NCBI GenBank assembly: GCA_041655275.1
Contig: JBBAFU010000004.1
Span: forward strand, 62,001 to 126,000
Length of the DNA: 64,000 bases
Direction: 5' to 3'
Source: JAJYRX01 sp041655275
GTDB taxonomy: Bacteria; Pseudomonadota; Gammaproteobacteria; Burkholderiales; Burkholderiaceae_B
Positions 8,736-17,063 of the stretch are shown piece after piece. Below the pieces are notes generated by a model. That model saw only the letters and a program-made list of their open reading frames with translations. It did not search any database and was not told the origin of the DNA. Every line of letters begins with the position of its first letter. Position 1 is the first letter of the stretch. The translations under genes were made by a program, and so were the position numbers.

Positions 8736-10004
8736 TCAGCTCAGAACATCTGCCGTGACGGCGTTGAGCCAGGAGATGGCCACGCGACCCTCGCGACTGG
8801 AAGGCGCTGCCGACAGGCCGCCCGAGCCTTCAACCGCCAGCATGGTCTTCTTGTCAAGGTTGTAGCGGTGAACGCTCGCAACGTGCATGGCCTGGGCATC
8901 ATCCACAAAGCTGAAGCAGGTGTTTGCATAGATGGGATCACCGTTGATGGGACGCTCGAGCAGCAGAGCGGCCACGGCAGCGGCACAGTTCTTGCCGTGC
9001 TGGTTGGCCATATGTCCCGATTTGGGCATGCCGGGGGCGATCTGGATGGCGTCACCCAGAACGTGCACGCCCGGTGCCACGGTGGATTCGAAGGTGAGGA
9101 AATCAACCTCGCACCAGCGATTGTTGGCCGTGGCCAGGCCCGTCTCGACAACGATGTCACCCGCGCGCTGGGGCGGAATGACGTTGAGCACATCCGCCAC
9201 CTCTTCCTCGCCCAGCTCGAAGATGACGCGCCGCTCATCGGCGACCACATCAACCGCCTTGAAGGAAGGCACGTACTCGAGCACGTCGGAATACAGCTCC
9301 TTCCAGGCAGCCTTGAACAGTGCACCCTTGGACGTGACATCCTGGTTGGCATCGAAGATCTGGATCTTCGCACCCGGCTTGTGCTTCTTCAGGTAGGACG
9401 CGATCAGGCAGGCACGCTCGTACGGTCCGGGCGGGCAGCGGTACGGCGCTTCGGGAATCGTCAGGATGACGCGCCCGCCATCCGGCATGGCTTCCAGCTG
9501 CTTGCGCAGGGTGACTGTCTGCTCGCCGGCCTTCCAGGCGTGCATGATCTTGCCCTGGGCATCGGCATTGTTCATCCCCGGGATCTGTTCCCACATGAAA
9601 TCAATACCGGGGGCAACGATGAGCCTGTCCCAGGACAGTGTCTGACCGCCACGCAGGGTGACTGTCTTGCCCACCGGATCGACGCTGTCGACCATATCCT
9701 GAATCTGCTTCACGCCGTGATTCTTCTCGAGCGCATACGGGCGCGTGACATCATCAATGGTAAAACGCCCTTCGAGCACCAGGTTGGAAATCGGGCAGGA
9801 AACGAAGGCGGGGTTCGGATCGACCAGTGTGACGCCCACACGTCCCTGGCTGAACAGACGCAGATACTTGGCCGCCGTAGCGCCGCCAAAACCGGCTCCG
9901 ATCACAACCACCTGGCCAACCGGTTTGTCAGCCGCATATGACAGGGAGGGAATGCCCAATGTGGCCAGGGCGCCCATGCCCCCCAGAAATGAACGTCTTT
10001 TCAT
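8736..10004 (-). CDS. soxF: SoxF/FccB, flavocytochrome c sulfide dehydrogenase flavoprotein
   Basis: A periplasmic FAD-dependent sulfide dehydrogenase subunit of 422 residues. The N terminus MKRRSFLGG plus a hydrophobic stretch is a Tat-like signal. It is followed by the FAD-binding VVVIGAGFGGAT motif, the redox cysteine segment VSCPISN, the VLGDAIQ motif of the second FAD contact, and a second cysteine in ANTCFSF. Its neighbour, overlapping by 4 bp, is a monohaem cytochrome c, so the pair resembles SoxEF or FccAB. It would oxidise sulfide to sulfur and pass electrons to the cytochrome. Whether to call it SoxF or FccB is a matter of convention. Confidence 0.9.
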   Translation of the reverse strand: MKRRSFLGGMGALATLGIPSLSYAADKPVGQVVVIGAGFGGATAAKYLRLFSQGRVGVTLVDPNPAFVSCPISNLVLEGRFTIDDVTRPYALEKNHGVKQIQDMVDSVDPVGKTVTLRGGQTLSWDRLIVAPGIDFMWEQIPGMNNADAQGKIMHAWKAGEQTVTLRKQLEAMPDGGRVILTIPEAPYRCPPGPYERACLIASYLKKHKPGAKIQIFDANQDVTSKGALFKAAWKELYSDVLEYVPSFKAVDVVADERRVIFELGEEEVADVLNVIPPQRAGDIVVETGLATANNRWCEVDFLTFESTVAPGVHVLGDAIQIAPGMPKSGHMANQHGKNCAAAVAALLLERPINGDPIYANTCFSFVDDAQAMHVASVHRYNLDKKTMLAVEGSGGLSAAPSSREGRVAISWLNAVTADVLS

Positions 10005-10375
10005 TGTGCCTCTCCCAGTTTTTCGAAGTACTCGCCCATGCGCACCAGGGCGGTCTCATCGTAGCCACGCGCCAGTTGAGGCATGAGCGCTCCGGCTCGC
10101 GTGCTGGCCGCCAGTTCCTTCATCTTGCTGACGAACTCGTCAGCCGGCATGCCGGCCAGGGAGCCGATGCGCGAACCATCGACGTCATCCGCTGCACCAT
10201 GGCAGGTGAAGCAGGCAGTGGCCCAGCTCATGGTCTGCATTTCGGCCACGAGCTTGTCATCATCGGCTGCCGAGGCGACAGAGGCACAGGCCATCAGCGC
10301 CGAAGCCAGCAGCCCGCCGGCCACCGCCGGCCATCTCAGGCGGGCGGTGGAGGAATCAATTGGTGTGCAAGACAT
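10001..10375 (-). CDS. Monohaem c-type cytochrome, SoxE/FccA-like partner of SoxF
   Basis: A secreted cytochrome c of 124 residues. A signal sequence ending near SVASA (residue 36) is followed by one haem c motif, CFTCH at residues 55-59, and a late MPQLARGYD segment that probably gives the methionine ligand. It overlaps soxF by 4 bp (ATGA), so the two are translated together and probably form a flavocytochrome. An AGGAGG site precedes the ATG. The 5' end overlaps the 3' end of mobA by 40 bp. It has a single haem, unlike dihaem FccA. Confidence 0.85.
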   Translation of the reverse strand: MSCTPIDSSTARLRWPAVAGGLLASALMACASVASAADDDKLVAEMQTMSWATACFTCHGAADDVDGSRIGSLAGMPADEFVSKMKELAASTRAGALMPQLARGYDETALVRMGEYFEKLGEAQ

Positions 10376-10962
10376 ATGTCCTCCTGAGTATTGATATTGA
10401 AGAACGTCGATTCGTCACCCGGAACCCGGACTGCATGACCCAGAGAATCAACCCACTGGAATGCCTGGCGCCCGCCGGAAAGAAGATACTGGCGCAGATT
10501 GGCCAGCAGACTGACGTGAACCAGCATGAACAGGGGCTGGGGCCGAAGGGAGCAGACATAGGCCAGAAGCGCACCGGATGCTTCCGAGTACTGTAACAGA
10601 CCTTGTCCCAAATGGCACGGCGGGTCAGGCACATCGCCCGGCACGACGAGCAACCAGGGCGTCCGGATGCGCATCAGCGTGCTGGCGACGCCGGCCAGCG
10701 GCCCCCAGCCGGGGCCCAGCGAGGCGTCATCGGCCACCACCGTGCCATAGGCGGCATAGGCTTCGGCGCGGGTATTGGCGCTCACATAGCAATGGGCCAG
10801 CCCCTGGGGCAGGGCATCACGCGCCCAGGCGATCAGCGGGCGCCCGTGCAGGGGAATCAGGGGTTTCTCGAGCCGGGGGCCAGCCGGCGAGCGGGAAGTC
10901 TGCATGCGCCGCCCGGCGCCGCCCGCCAGGATCAGGCCCGATACCCGATCACGCCCGATCAT
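10336..10962 (-). CDS. mobA: MobA, molybdenum cofactor guanylyltransferase
   Basis: MobA joins GMP to Mo-molybdopterin, making the guanine dinucleotide form used by DMSO reductase-family enzymes such as formate dehydrogenase and nitrate reductase. SoxC does not need this form. The 208-residue protein has the N-terminal nucleotide-binding motif LILAGGAGRRM, then GPLAGVAS and a VVPGDVP aspartate motif. It overlaps moaA by 4 bp and the downstream cytochrome gene by 40 bp. Some family segments are loosely conserved, but the identification is secure. Confidence 0.88.
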   Translation of the reverse strand: MIGRDRVSGLILAGGAGRRMQTSRSPAGPRLEKPLIPLHGRPLIAWARDALPQGLAHCYVSANTRAEAYAAYGTVVADDASLGPGWGPLAGVASTLMRIRTPWLLVVPGDVPDPPCHLGQGLLQYSEASGALLAYVCSLRPQPLFMLVHVSLLANLRQYLLSGGRQAFQWVDSLGHAVRVPGDESTFFNINTQEDICLAHQLIPPPPA

Positions 10963-12053
10963 CCGCCGATGTAGCTCATTTCGATCTTCTTGCGCTGCGA
11001 ACCCGGCCGGCCGCGCTGCTCGGAATAGCGATCGTCGCGCGCGCCCCAGATGCTTGCCAGACGTGCGTGCAGATCGGCATCCGTGGCCCCGCTGCGCAGC
11101 AGCCCGCGCACATCATGGCCCCGGGAGGCGAACAGGCACAGGAAGAGCTTGCCTTCGGGAGACAGGCGGATGCGGGTGCAGTCACCGCAGAATGGCTGGG
11201 AGACACTGGTGATGAGCCCGATTTCCCCCTGGCCGTCCACATAGCGCCAGGACTTGGCGACCTGGCCCCGGTAGGCGGGCGCGCGTGCTTCGAGCTCAAA
11301 TTCCTGCGAGAGCATTTCGAGCACCTGGGCGCCGGTGACCACTTCACGATAATCCCAGCCGTTGGTGTCGCCGACATCCATGAACTCGATGAAACGCAGG
11401 ATGTGGCCGGTACCGCGAAAGCGCCGCGCCATGGGCAGGATCTGGTGATCGTTGAGCCCCTTGCGTACCACCATATTGACTTTTACGGGCGCAAGCCCCC
11501 GGGCGGCCGCCGCATCGATGCCGGCCAGAATCGTGTCCACACTGACATCGCTGTCGCTCATCTGCCTGAAAATGGTGTCATCGAGTGCATCCAGGCTGAC
11601 CGTGACCCGGTGCAGGCCGGCATCGCGCAGGGCAGCCGCCTTGCGCTCGAGCAGGGTGCCATTGGTGGTGAGCGTCAGTTCCACCGGCATGCCGTCGGGC
11701 GTACGCAGTCCGGCCAGCATGGCTACCAGTTTCTCGATATCCTTGCGCAGCAGCGGCTCGCCGCCCGTGAGCCGTATCTTGCGGATGCCGTTTTCCACCG
11801 CAATGCGCGCCATCCGCGTGATCTCGTCGAAGCTCAGCAGCATGGCTCGCGGCAGGAAGGCGTGATCCGGCCCGAAAAGCTCGCGCGGCATGCAGTAGGT
11901 ACAGCGGAAGTTGCATCGATCCGTCACCGAGATGCGCAGATCGCGCATGGGTCGCTGATACTGATCCAGCAGAGGCTGGCCGGCGCTGCCGGCCGCCCGC
12001 GTGACAGGCACGACGCGAGGCCGGACAACCGCAGAGTGGATGGGATCAGTCAT
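10959..12053 (-). CDS. moaA: MoaA, GTP 3',8-cyclase (radical SAM)
   Basis: MoaA rearranges GTP to 3',8-cyclo-GTP, the first step of Moco synthesis. The 364-residue protein has the radical SAM motif with Cys47, Cys51 and Cys54 (CNFRCTYC), the LTGGEPLLR motif, a second cluster region beginning FCGDCTRIR, and the catalytic C-terminal Gly-Gly. I chose the ATG at 12053 (MTDPIHS); an ATG at 12086 would add 11 residues. It heads the moaA-mobA-cytochrome-soxF operon and is divergent from fdhD. Confidence 0.95.
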   Translation of the reverse strand: MTDPIHSAVVRPRVVPVTRAAGSAGQPLLDQYQRPMRDLRISVTDRCNFRCTYCMPRELFGPDHAFLPRAMLLSFDEITRMARIAVENGIRKIRLTGGEPLLRKDIEKLVAMLAGLRTPDGMPVELTLTTNGTLLERKAAALRDAGLHRVTVSLDALDDTIFRQMSDSDVSVDTILAGIDAAAARGLAPVKVNMVVRKGLNDHQILPMARRFRGTGHILRFIEFMDVGDTNGWDYREVVTGAQVLEMLSQEFELEARAPAYRGQVAKSWRYVDGQGEIGLITSVSQPFCGDCTRIRLSPEGKLFLCLFASRGHDVRGLLRSGATDADLHARLASIWGARDDRYSEQRGRPGSQRKKIEMSYIGG

Positions 12054-12254
12054 GGTGAGGACCTGTTCAATACCGCAATACCGCATCGGGCTGCAGACGC
12101 TCTGTTGCCCGGGCAGCCGTTAATGGTTAGATTAAAGTGGTTGGAATAAAGCCAAGCCAGCTGGATTGATGCCATGAGGGGCTGCCCGCCCTCGAATGAA
12201 TTCATCTTAGCAAACCCCTCTTTACCCGACAACGATAACCACAAAGACATCGCA
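12054..12254. other. Divergent promoter region between moaA and fdhD
   Basis: This 201-bp intergenic stretch separates moaA (reverse) from fdhD (forward). It is less GC-rich than the genes and holds AT-rich segments around 12119-12150. I see no clear -35/-10 pair and no convincing Moco riboswitch fold. Confidence 0.5.
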
Positions 12255-13106
12255 ATGGCCGAATTGCCCTGCCCCACCCTGCCCGCTCCGGTGTCCCGCG
12301 ACACATACCGTTCGCACCCGGTGTGGCGGCCCGATGCGCTGGGCCTGTCGCAAGACCGTGCGGATGACATCGCCGTCGAGCGCCCGCTCGCGCTGGAATA
12401 CAACGGCATCAGCCATGCCGTCATGCTGGGCACTCCGGCCGACCTCGAGGATCTGGCACTGGGCTTCTCCTTTACCGAAGGTATCGTACGCAGCGCCGCC
12501 GATGTCTACGACATCACCACCAGCGAGCAGGACGACGGGCTGGTGATCCGCCTGGACATCGCCGGTGCCTGTCTGCATCGCTTGCGCCAGCGCCGCCGCC
12601 AGCTGGCGGGGCGCACCGGCTGCGGACTGTGCGGGCTGGACAGCCTGACGGAAGTGCGCCGTCCGTTGAGACCGGTGGTGCTGGAGCGGCCCCTGGATGA
12701 CCATGCACTCGTGGCCGCCGCACGGAACCTGTTCGACGGTCAGCCGCTGCATCAGCTGACCGGGGCCACGCATGCAGCAGGCTGGGCCGACGCCACGGGA
12801 CGCATCACATGCATTCGCGAAGATGTGGGCCGCCATAACGCCCTGGACAAGCTCGTGGGGCATATGCTGCGCCGGTGCCTGGATCCGCAGCAGGGTCTGG
12901 CCATCGTTTCAAGCCGGGCAAGCTTCGAGATGGTGCAGAAAGCCGCAGCTGCAGGCATTGCCATACTGGCGGCCGTATCGGCGCCGACCTCGTACGCCAT
13001 CACGCTTGCGCAGGAGCTCAACGTCATGCTGGCCGGCTTCGTACGCGAACAGCGCTACACGGTGTACACCCACCCCGGTCACCTGCGCACCCGGCGCCGG
13101 CGCTGA
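12255..13106 (+). CDS. fdhD: FdhD, sulfurtransferase for formate dehydrogenase maturation
   Basis: FdhD transfers sulfur from a cysteine desulfurase to the Mo-bis-MGD cofactor of formate dehydrogenase. The 283-residue protein has the persulfide-carrying CGLCG motif in the context RTGCGLCGL, the early LMLGTP/DLEDLALGF region and the late IREDVGRHNALDK signature. I chose the ATG at 12255 over one at 12174, whose extra 27 residues look non-homologous. No formate dehydrogenase genes are in the window, so the target enzyme lies elsewhere. Together with MobA it indicates a bis-MGD enzyme in the cell. Confidence 0.93.
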   Translation: MAELPCPTLPAPVSRDTYRSHPVWRPDALGLSQDRADDIAVERPLALEYNGISHAVMLGTPADLEDLALGFSFTEGIVRSAADVYDITTSEQDDGLVIRLDIAGACLHRLRQRRRQLAGRTGCGLCGLDSLTEVRRPLRPVVLERPLDDHALVAAARNLFDGQPLHQLTGATHAAGWADATGRITCIREDVGRHNALDKLVGHMLRRCLDPQQGLAIVSSRASFEMVQKAAAAGIAILAAVSAPTSYAITLAQELNVMLAGFVREQRYTVYTHPGHLRTRRRR

Positions 13107-13164
13107 GGCCGGGGGCCCTGCCGGCAAACCGGGGCGGCAACTGCGAACCTGCCGGCCGCGTCGC

Positions 13165-13632
13165 CTATTTCTTCTCGGCCGGCTTGACGCGATAGACGAG
13201 TACCGCCATGCGGGCGAGGCTGAGCACCTTGATGGTGACGCTGCCCAGCAGCAGGCGCGACAGGCCGCTGCGGCCATGACTGCCAATGAAGATGAGATCG
13301 CAACCCAGCTCTTCGGCGCTTTGCACGATGCCGTCGGCCACGTTGAAGTTGGAGACGATCTTGCTGCTGGCCTTGACGCCCGCCGTCTCGGCGCGATCAA
13401 GCACAGCCTTGACGTATTTGTCGGCCTGTTCGGCAGCGGTCTTGTCGTAATCTTCGTCAGTGATGGCGTAGGCGGCCGCCATGCCATCGAAGCCCACAGT
13501 CGCGGCAAACGGCTGCGTCACGTAGAGCGCCACGACCTCGGCACCAATCTCGCGCGCGAGGCAGACGCCCTTGTTGGCAGACTGGGCGGACAGGGGGGAA
13601 CCATCTGTGGGAATAAGGATTTTCTTGAACAT
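13165..13632 (-). CDS. UspA-family universal stress protein
   Basis: A single-domain UspA protein of 155 residues. It begins FKKILIPTDGSPLS, with the usual Asp of the nucleotide pocket, and carries the ATP-binding pattern GSHGRSGLSRLLLGSVT near residue 120-135. Such proteins are cytoplasmic and respond to stress or energy limitation. It is convergent with fdhD, separated by 58 bp, and has its own upstream region. The specific role cannot be told from sequence. Confidence 0.9.
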   Translation of the reverse strand: MFKKILIPTDGSPLSAQSANKGVCLAREIGAEVVALYVTQPFAATVGFDGMAAAYAITDEDYDKTAAEQADKYVKAVLDRAETAGVKASSKIVSNFNVADGIVQSAEELGCDLIFIGSHGRSGLSRLLLGSVTIKVLSLARMAVLVYRVKPAEKK

Positions 13633-13762
13633 GATGTTGCCTTGTCAATTTGGTAATGCCCTAGCTTAACCCGTACGAAGGCCATTTTCAGCTAGTAACT
13701 GCCCTTAGGCAGCCATTGGGCGCCATGTATTGCGTCTGGTCTTGCGTCTGATCAAACCTTCA

Positions 13763-14104
13763 TCAAACCCGTAGCGCCGCCTTGTACAGACCCATGCAGC
13801 GCGCCCCGGAGCGACAATAGGCCAGCGTGGGCCGGGGCAGCTGCTCCAGCAGCTCGGCAAAGCGCCGCACATCGTCATCCGTGGCGCCCCCGCTGATCAC
13901 CGGCTGGTATTCCACGCAAAGACCGGCAGCGCAGGCCGCATCGATGACATCGGTTGATCGGGGTTGATCCGGCCCTTCTTCGAAATCGGGGCGATTGATG
14001 ATGACGCTGCGATACCCCGCAGCCGCCACTGCGGCCATGTCGGCCGCACATAATTGGCCGGCAACGGCAAAGTCTTCGGTCACGACGCGTATGGACAGGC
14101 TCAA
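13763..14104 (-). CDS. DUF442/TIGR01244-type phosphatase- or sulfurtransferase-like protein
   Basis: A small protein of 113 residues of the DUF442 (beta-lactamase hydrolase-like) family, which has a dual-specificity phosphatase fold and is often found with sulfide- or persulfide-handling genes. The conserved active-site loop near the C terminus reads AYCRSGARC, a CxxxxxR phosphate/persulfide motif. I chose the TTG at 14104 because GGAG lies about 9 bp upstream; a start at 14194 would add 30 arginine-rich residues with no family match. It is divergent from nnrS and shares with soxC an AT-rich upstream motif. Confidence 0.75.
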   Translation of the reverse strand: MSLSIRVVTEDFAVAGQLCAADMAAVAAAGYRSVIINRPDFEEGPDQPRSTDVIDAACAAGLCVEYQPVISGGATDDDVRRFAELLEQLPRPTLAYCRSGARCMGLYKAALRV

Positions 14105-14190
14105 AACGGCTCTCCGGCAGGAACGGGCGGAAAAGCCATCGTAAATCCGTGCGCCCCAGGTTGCAAGGCTGCGCTGCAGGACAATAAGTG

Positions 14191-14214
14191 CCATATTAAA
14201 TATATGTTATAAAC
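14191..14214. promoter_or_regulatory. AT-rich candidate operator between the DUF442 gene and nnrS
   Basis: This AT-rich stretch includes a dyad, CATAT-5 nt-ATATG (14192-14206), and on the reverse strand GTTTATAACATATA, which nearly repeats the soxC upstream motif. An nsrR gene follows nnrS, so an NsrR site is possible, but the dyad spacing does not fit the long NsrR consensus well. A regulator shared with the sox genes is the other option. Confidence 0.4.
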
Positions 14215-14253
14215 GAGGGCGCAAAACATCTTCGCTCCTCGGCAGACAACAAC

Positions 14254-15417
14254 ATGACTGATTCTCATTCGCCCAGCCTGCAGGCCCTCTTCAGCCTGGG
14301 TTTCCGCCCCCTATATATCGCCGGCTGCTCCTGGGCACTGGTGTCCATCGCCATCTGGATCTTTGCGCCCGAGCTCATCCCGGCGCCGTTCGACGGACTG
14401 AGCTGGCATGCGCATGAAATGCTCTGGGGCTTCATCGTGACCATCGCCGTGGGCTTCCTGCTCACGGCCAGCGCCACCTGGACGCGGCAGAACCCGCTCA
14501 AAGGTACGGGCCTGGCGCTGACGAGCCTGCTGTGGTGCATGGCACGTATCGGCTATCTGGCCGGCGGTGAAACGATGTTCTGGGTGGGCGCAATCAGCGA
14601 AACCGGCTTCCTCCTCGTGGGCGCATTCTGCGTGATGCGGGTTGTCCTCCTGGGTCACAGCCGGCGCAACTACGGCATTCCCTGGTTGCTGCTGGGACTG
14701 GCCGCCACCAACCTGCTGTACCTGCGCGCCGTACTCGACGGGGATTACGCGCTGCTCATCGAGCGCTTCAACCTGGGCATGCTCTGCATGGCCGTCATCG
14801 TGCTGCTGATTGGCCGGCGCGTCATCCCCTTCTTCACCATGCGCATGGTGCCCGGGCTGGAGATCCCCATGCAGAAGCGCAGCGGCCACATCCAGTTGAC
14901 GCTCAGCGTACTCGCCATTCTCCTGGGACTGTTCGGCCAGCCCATGGCCATGGCCGTCGCCCTGCTGCTCACGGGCGCCATCAGCCTGTTCCAGATCGTG
15001 CTCTGGAAACCGTTCTCGGTACTGCACAAGCCCATGCTGTGGATACTCTATCTGGGCTACACGCTCACGGGCGTGGGACTGATCCTGGCCGCCGTCCACA
15101 TCAGCGGCTTTGCCAGCGGCGTGCTGGCGCGTGCGGCCATGCATGTACACGTCATCGGCATGGGCGGCTTCGCCATTCTCATCATCGGTATGGTGACGCG
15201 CACGGCACTGGGTCATCTGGGCCACCCGCTGGCGCTCGACACCAGCATGCTGGTGAGTTACTACTTCATGATGGCCGCCGTCGTGCTGCGTATCCTGGCC
15301 CTGTGGCCCACAGCCTATGTGCGCAGCTTCCTGGACGCCGCCGCCCTGGCGTGGATCGTCTGCATGGGCCTGTACCTGTGGCGCTTCGTACCCATGCTCA
15401 TCCGTCCCAGGAACTGA
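14254..15417 (+). CDS. nnrS: NnrS-family haem-copper membrane protein
   Basis: NnrS is a polytopic membrane protein that protects cells from nitric oxide-related stress. The 387-residue protein has about twelve hydrophobic segments. The family start FRPLYIAGCSWALVS, the WHAHEMLWGF motif with conserved histidines, and the later HVIGMGGFAILIIGMVTR segment are clear. It lies 1 bp upstream of the regulator nsrR, a functional pair, and is divergent from the DUF442 gene. Confidence 0.93.
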   Translation: MTDSHSPSLQALFSLGFRPLYIAGCSWALVSIAIWIFAPELIPAPFDGLSWHAHEMLWGFIVTIAVGFLLTASATWTRQNPLKGTGLALTSLLWCMARIGYLAGGETMFWVGAISETGFLLVGAFCVMRVVLLGHSRRNYGIPWLLLGLAATNLLYLRAVLDGDYALLIERFNLGMLCMAVIVLLIGRRVIPFFTMRMVPGLEIPMQKRSGHIQLTLSVLAILLGLFGQPMAMAVALLLTGAISLFQIVLWKPFSVLHKPMLWILYLGYTLTGVGLILAAVHISGFASGVLARAAMHVHVIGMGGFAILIIGMVTRTALGHLGHPLALDTSMLVSYYFMMAAVVLRILALWPTAYVRSFLDAAALAWIVCMGLYLWRFVPMLIRPRN

Positions 15418-15418
15418 C

Positions 15419-15889
15419 ATGCGTCTGACCACGATGACCGATTACGCGATGCGGATACTCATGTATCTGGCCGAGAACCCCGATCGCCTGTGCACCATTG
15501 GCGAGGTCGCCCAGGCCCACGGCATATCACAACCGCATCTGATGAAGGTCACACACCGGCTGGCGCGCACGGGTTGGGTGGAAACCATCAGGGGCAAGAA
15601 TGGCGGCATGCGTCTGGCGCACGCACCCCGGGATATCCCCCTGGGTGCCATCGTGCGCGATATCGAGAATGACATGGCCCTGGTGGAATGCATGGGCCGC
15701 AAGGGCAGCAGCTGCATACTGATAGGCTCGTGCAGCCTGCCGCGCATCCTTGGCGAGGCCCTGGCGCTCTTCATGGCGCATCTGGACAGCCATACCCTGG
15801 CCGACCTGCTGCCGGCCCCAAAGGGGTCTGCGGGCCCCGGCCGGGCCCGCATCAGCATCAGCCCGGAATCAGGCGACTGCGCACGGTGA
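15419..15889 (+). CDS. nsrR: NsrR, Rrf2-family nitric oxide-sensing repressor
   Basis: An Rrf2-family regulator of 156 residues. It starts MRLTTMTDYAMRILMYLA with a winged helix, and it has three Fe-S cysteines at 91, 99 and 105 (CxxxxxxxCxxxxxC). This spacing is NsrR-like, and the nnrS gene just upstream supports a nitric oxide role. The family binds a Fe-S cluster that nitric oxide destroys, relieving repression. The 3' end overlaps the end of the convergent serA by 32 bp, so its last residues are read from antisense of the serA tail. Confidence 0.88.
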   Translation: MRLTTMTDYAMRILMYLAENPDRLCTIGEVAQAHGISQPHLMKVTHRLARTGWVETIRGKNGGMRLAHAPRDIPLGAIVRDIENDMALVECMGRKGSSCILIGSCSLPRILGEALALFMAHLDSHTLADLLPAPKGSAGPGRARISISPESGDCAR

Positions 15890-17063
15890 CTTCGCTGTCG
15901 TTGAGTGCCTTCATGACGGCCTCGGTCACATCGCCATCGACATCGGTGATCACATAACCAATCTGGCCGCGCGTCTGCAGGCGCTGACTCACGATGTTGA
16001 GCCCGTGCTCGGCCATGATGCCGGTGAGCGTACCCATGGCACCGGGCAGGTTGCGGTGGACATGCAGAATGCGTACCGCACCGACGGCCTCGCGCGCCGC
16101 CACGCCAGGAAAGTTGACCGAACCCTTGGTCGTACCCGTACGCATGAAGTCAACCAGCTTGGTGGCCACTTCGCGGCCGATATTTTCCTGGGACTCCTGC
16201 GTACTGCCGCCAATATGCGGTGTGAGCAGCACATTGGGCATGCCGCGCAGCGGGCTGTCGAGCGGTTCGTTCACACTCTTGGGCTCCACCGGGAAGACGT
16301 CCACCGCTGCGCCCGACAGATGCCCCGAGACCAGGGCCGCATGCAGGGCATCGATGTCGACCACCGTGCCACGCGAGGCGTTGATGAGAATCGCCCCGGG
16401 GCGCATGGCGGCAATCGTCTCGGCATTCATGAGATTGTGCGTGCTTTCACCACCCGGCACATGCAGCGTGACCACGTCGGCCTTGCCGAGGAACTCCCTG
16501 AGCGAAACCATGGCACGGGCATTGCCCAGCGGCAGCTTGGCCTCGATATCGTGGAAAATAACCCGCATGCCGGCCGCCTCGGCCAGCGTGCCGACTTGCG
16601 AACCGATGTTGCCATAGCCGACAATGCCCAGCGTCTTGCCGCGCGCCTCGAAAGCGCCTTCCGCAGACTTGTCCCAGAAACCCTGGTGCACGCGTGCGTT
16701 CTTTTCGGGGATGCGGCGCAGCAGCAAAATGGCCTCGCCAAGCACCATCTCGGCCACCGAGCGCGTATTCGAGAACGGTGCATTGAATACAGGCACCCCC
16801 TGGGACAGGGCCGCATCCAGATCCACCTGATTGGTACCGATGCAGAAGCACCCCACACAGATCAGCTCCGGCGCGGCGGCAAGCACCTCGGCGGTGAGCT
16901 GGGTACGCGAGCGGATGCCCAGTACCTGTGCCCCCTGTACCGCCTGAAGCAGATCGGCACCCGAAAGGGCGCTGGCATACGTGACAATATCGGCATGTCC
17001 GGCGGCCTGAAAGACCTCGCGGGCACTGGGATGGATGTTTTCGAAAAGAACGATGCGGGCCAT
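15858..17063 (-). CDS. serA: SerA, D-3-phosphoglycerate dehydrogenase
   Basis: SerA catalyses the first step of serine synthesis, 3-phosphoglycerate to 3-phosphohydroxypyruvate with NAD. The 401-residue protein has the 2-hydroxyacid dehydrogenase fold: GIVGYGNIGSQ in the NAD domain, INASRGTVVD, LTPHIGGSTQESQ with the catalytic histidine, and a C-terminal ACT domain starting LHVHRNLPGAMG for serine feedback. I chose the ATG at 17063 (MARIVLFENI). Its start codon overlaps that of the divergent MATE gene. Confidence 0.95.
   Translation of the reverse strand: MARIVLFENIHPSAREVFQAAGHADIVTYASALSGADLLQAVQGAQVLGIRSRTQLTAEVLAAAPELICVGCFCIGTNQVDLDAALSQGVPVFNAPFSNTRSVAEMVLGEAILLLRRIPEKNARVHQGFWDKSAEGAFEARGKTLGIVGYGNIGSQVGTLAEAAGMRVIFHDIEAKLPLGNARAMVSLREFLGKADVVTLHVPGGESTHNLMNAETIAAMRPGAILINASRGTVVDIDALHAALVSGHLSGAAVDVFPVEPKSVNEPLDSPLRGMPNVLLTPHIGGSTQESQENIGREVATKLVDFMRTGTTKGSVNFPGVAAREAVGAVRILHVHRNLPGAMGTLTGIMAEHGLNIVSQRLQTRGQIGYVITDVDGDVTEAVMKALNDSEVTVRSRLIPG

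Noticed and set aside
8667..9941. A 424-codon forward open frame antisense to soxF.
   Set aside because: It mirrors the soxF codon bias; soxF has clear FAD motifs and correct operon context.
12054..12254. Moco riboswitch before moaA.
   Set aside because: I could not recognise the conserved fold or sequence elements by eye.
14105..14253. FNR/Dnr-type box (TTGAT-N4-ATCAA) before nnrS.
   Set aside because: No acceptable match was found; only the AT-rich dyad is present.
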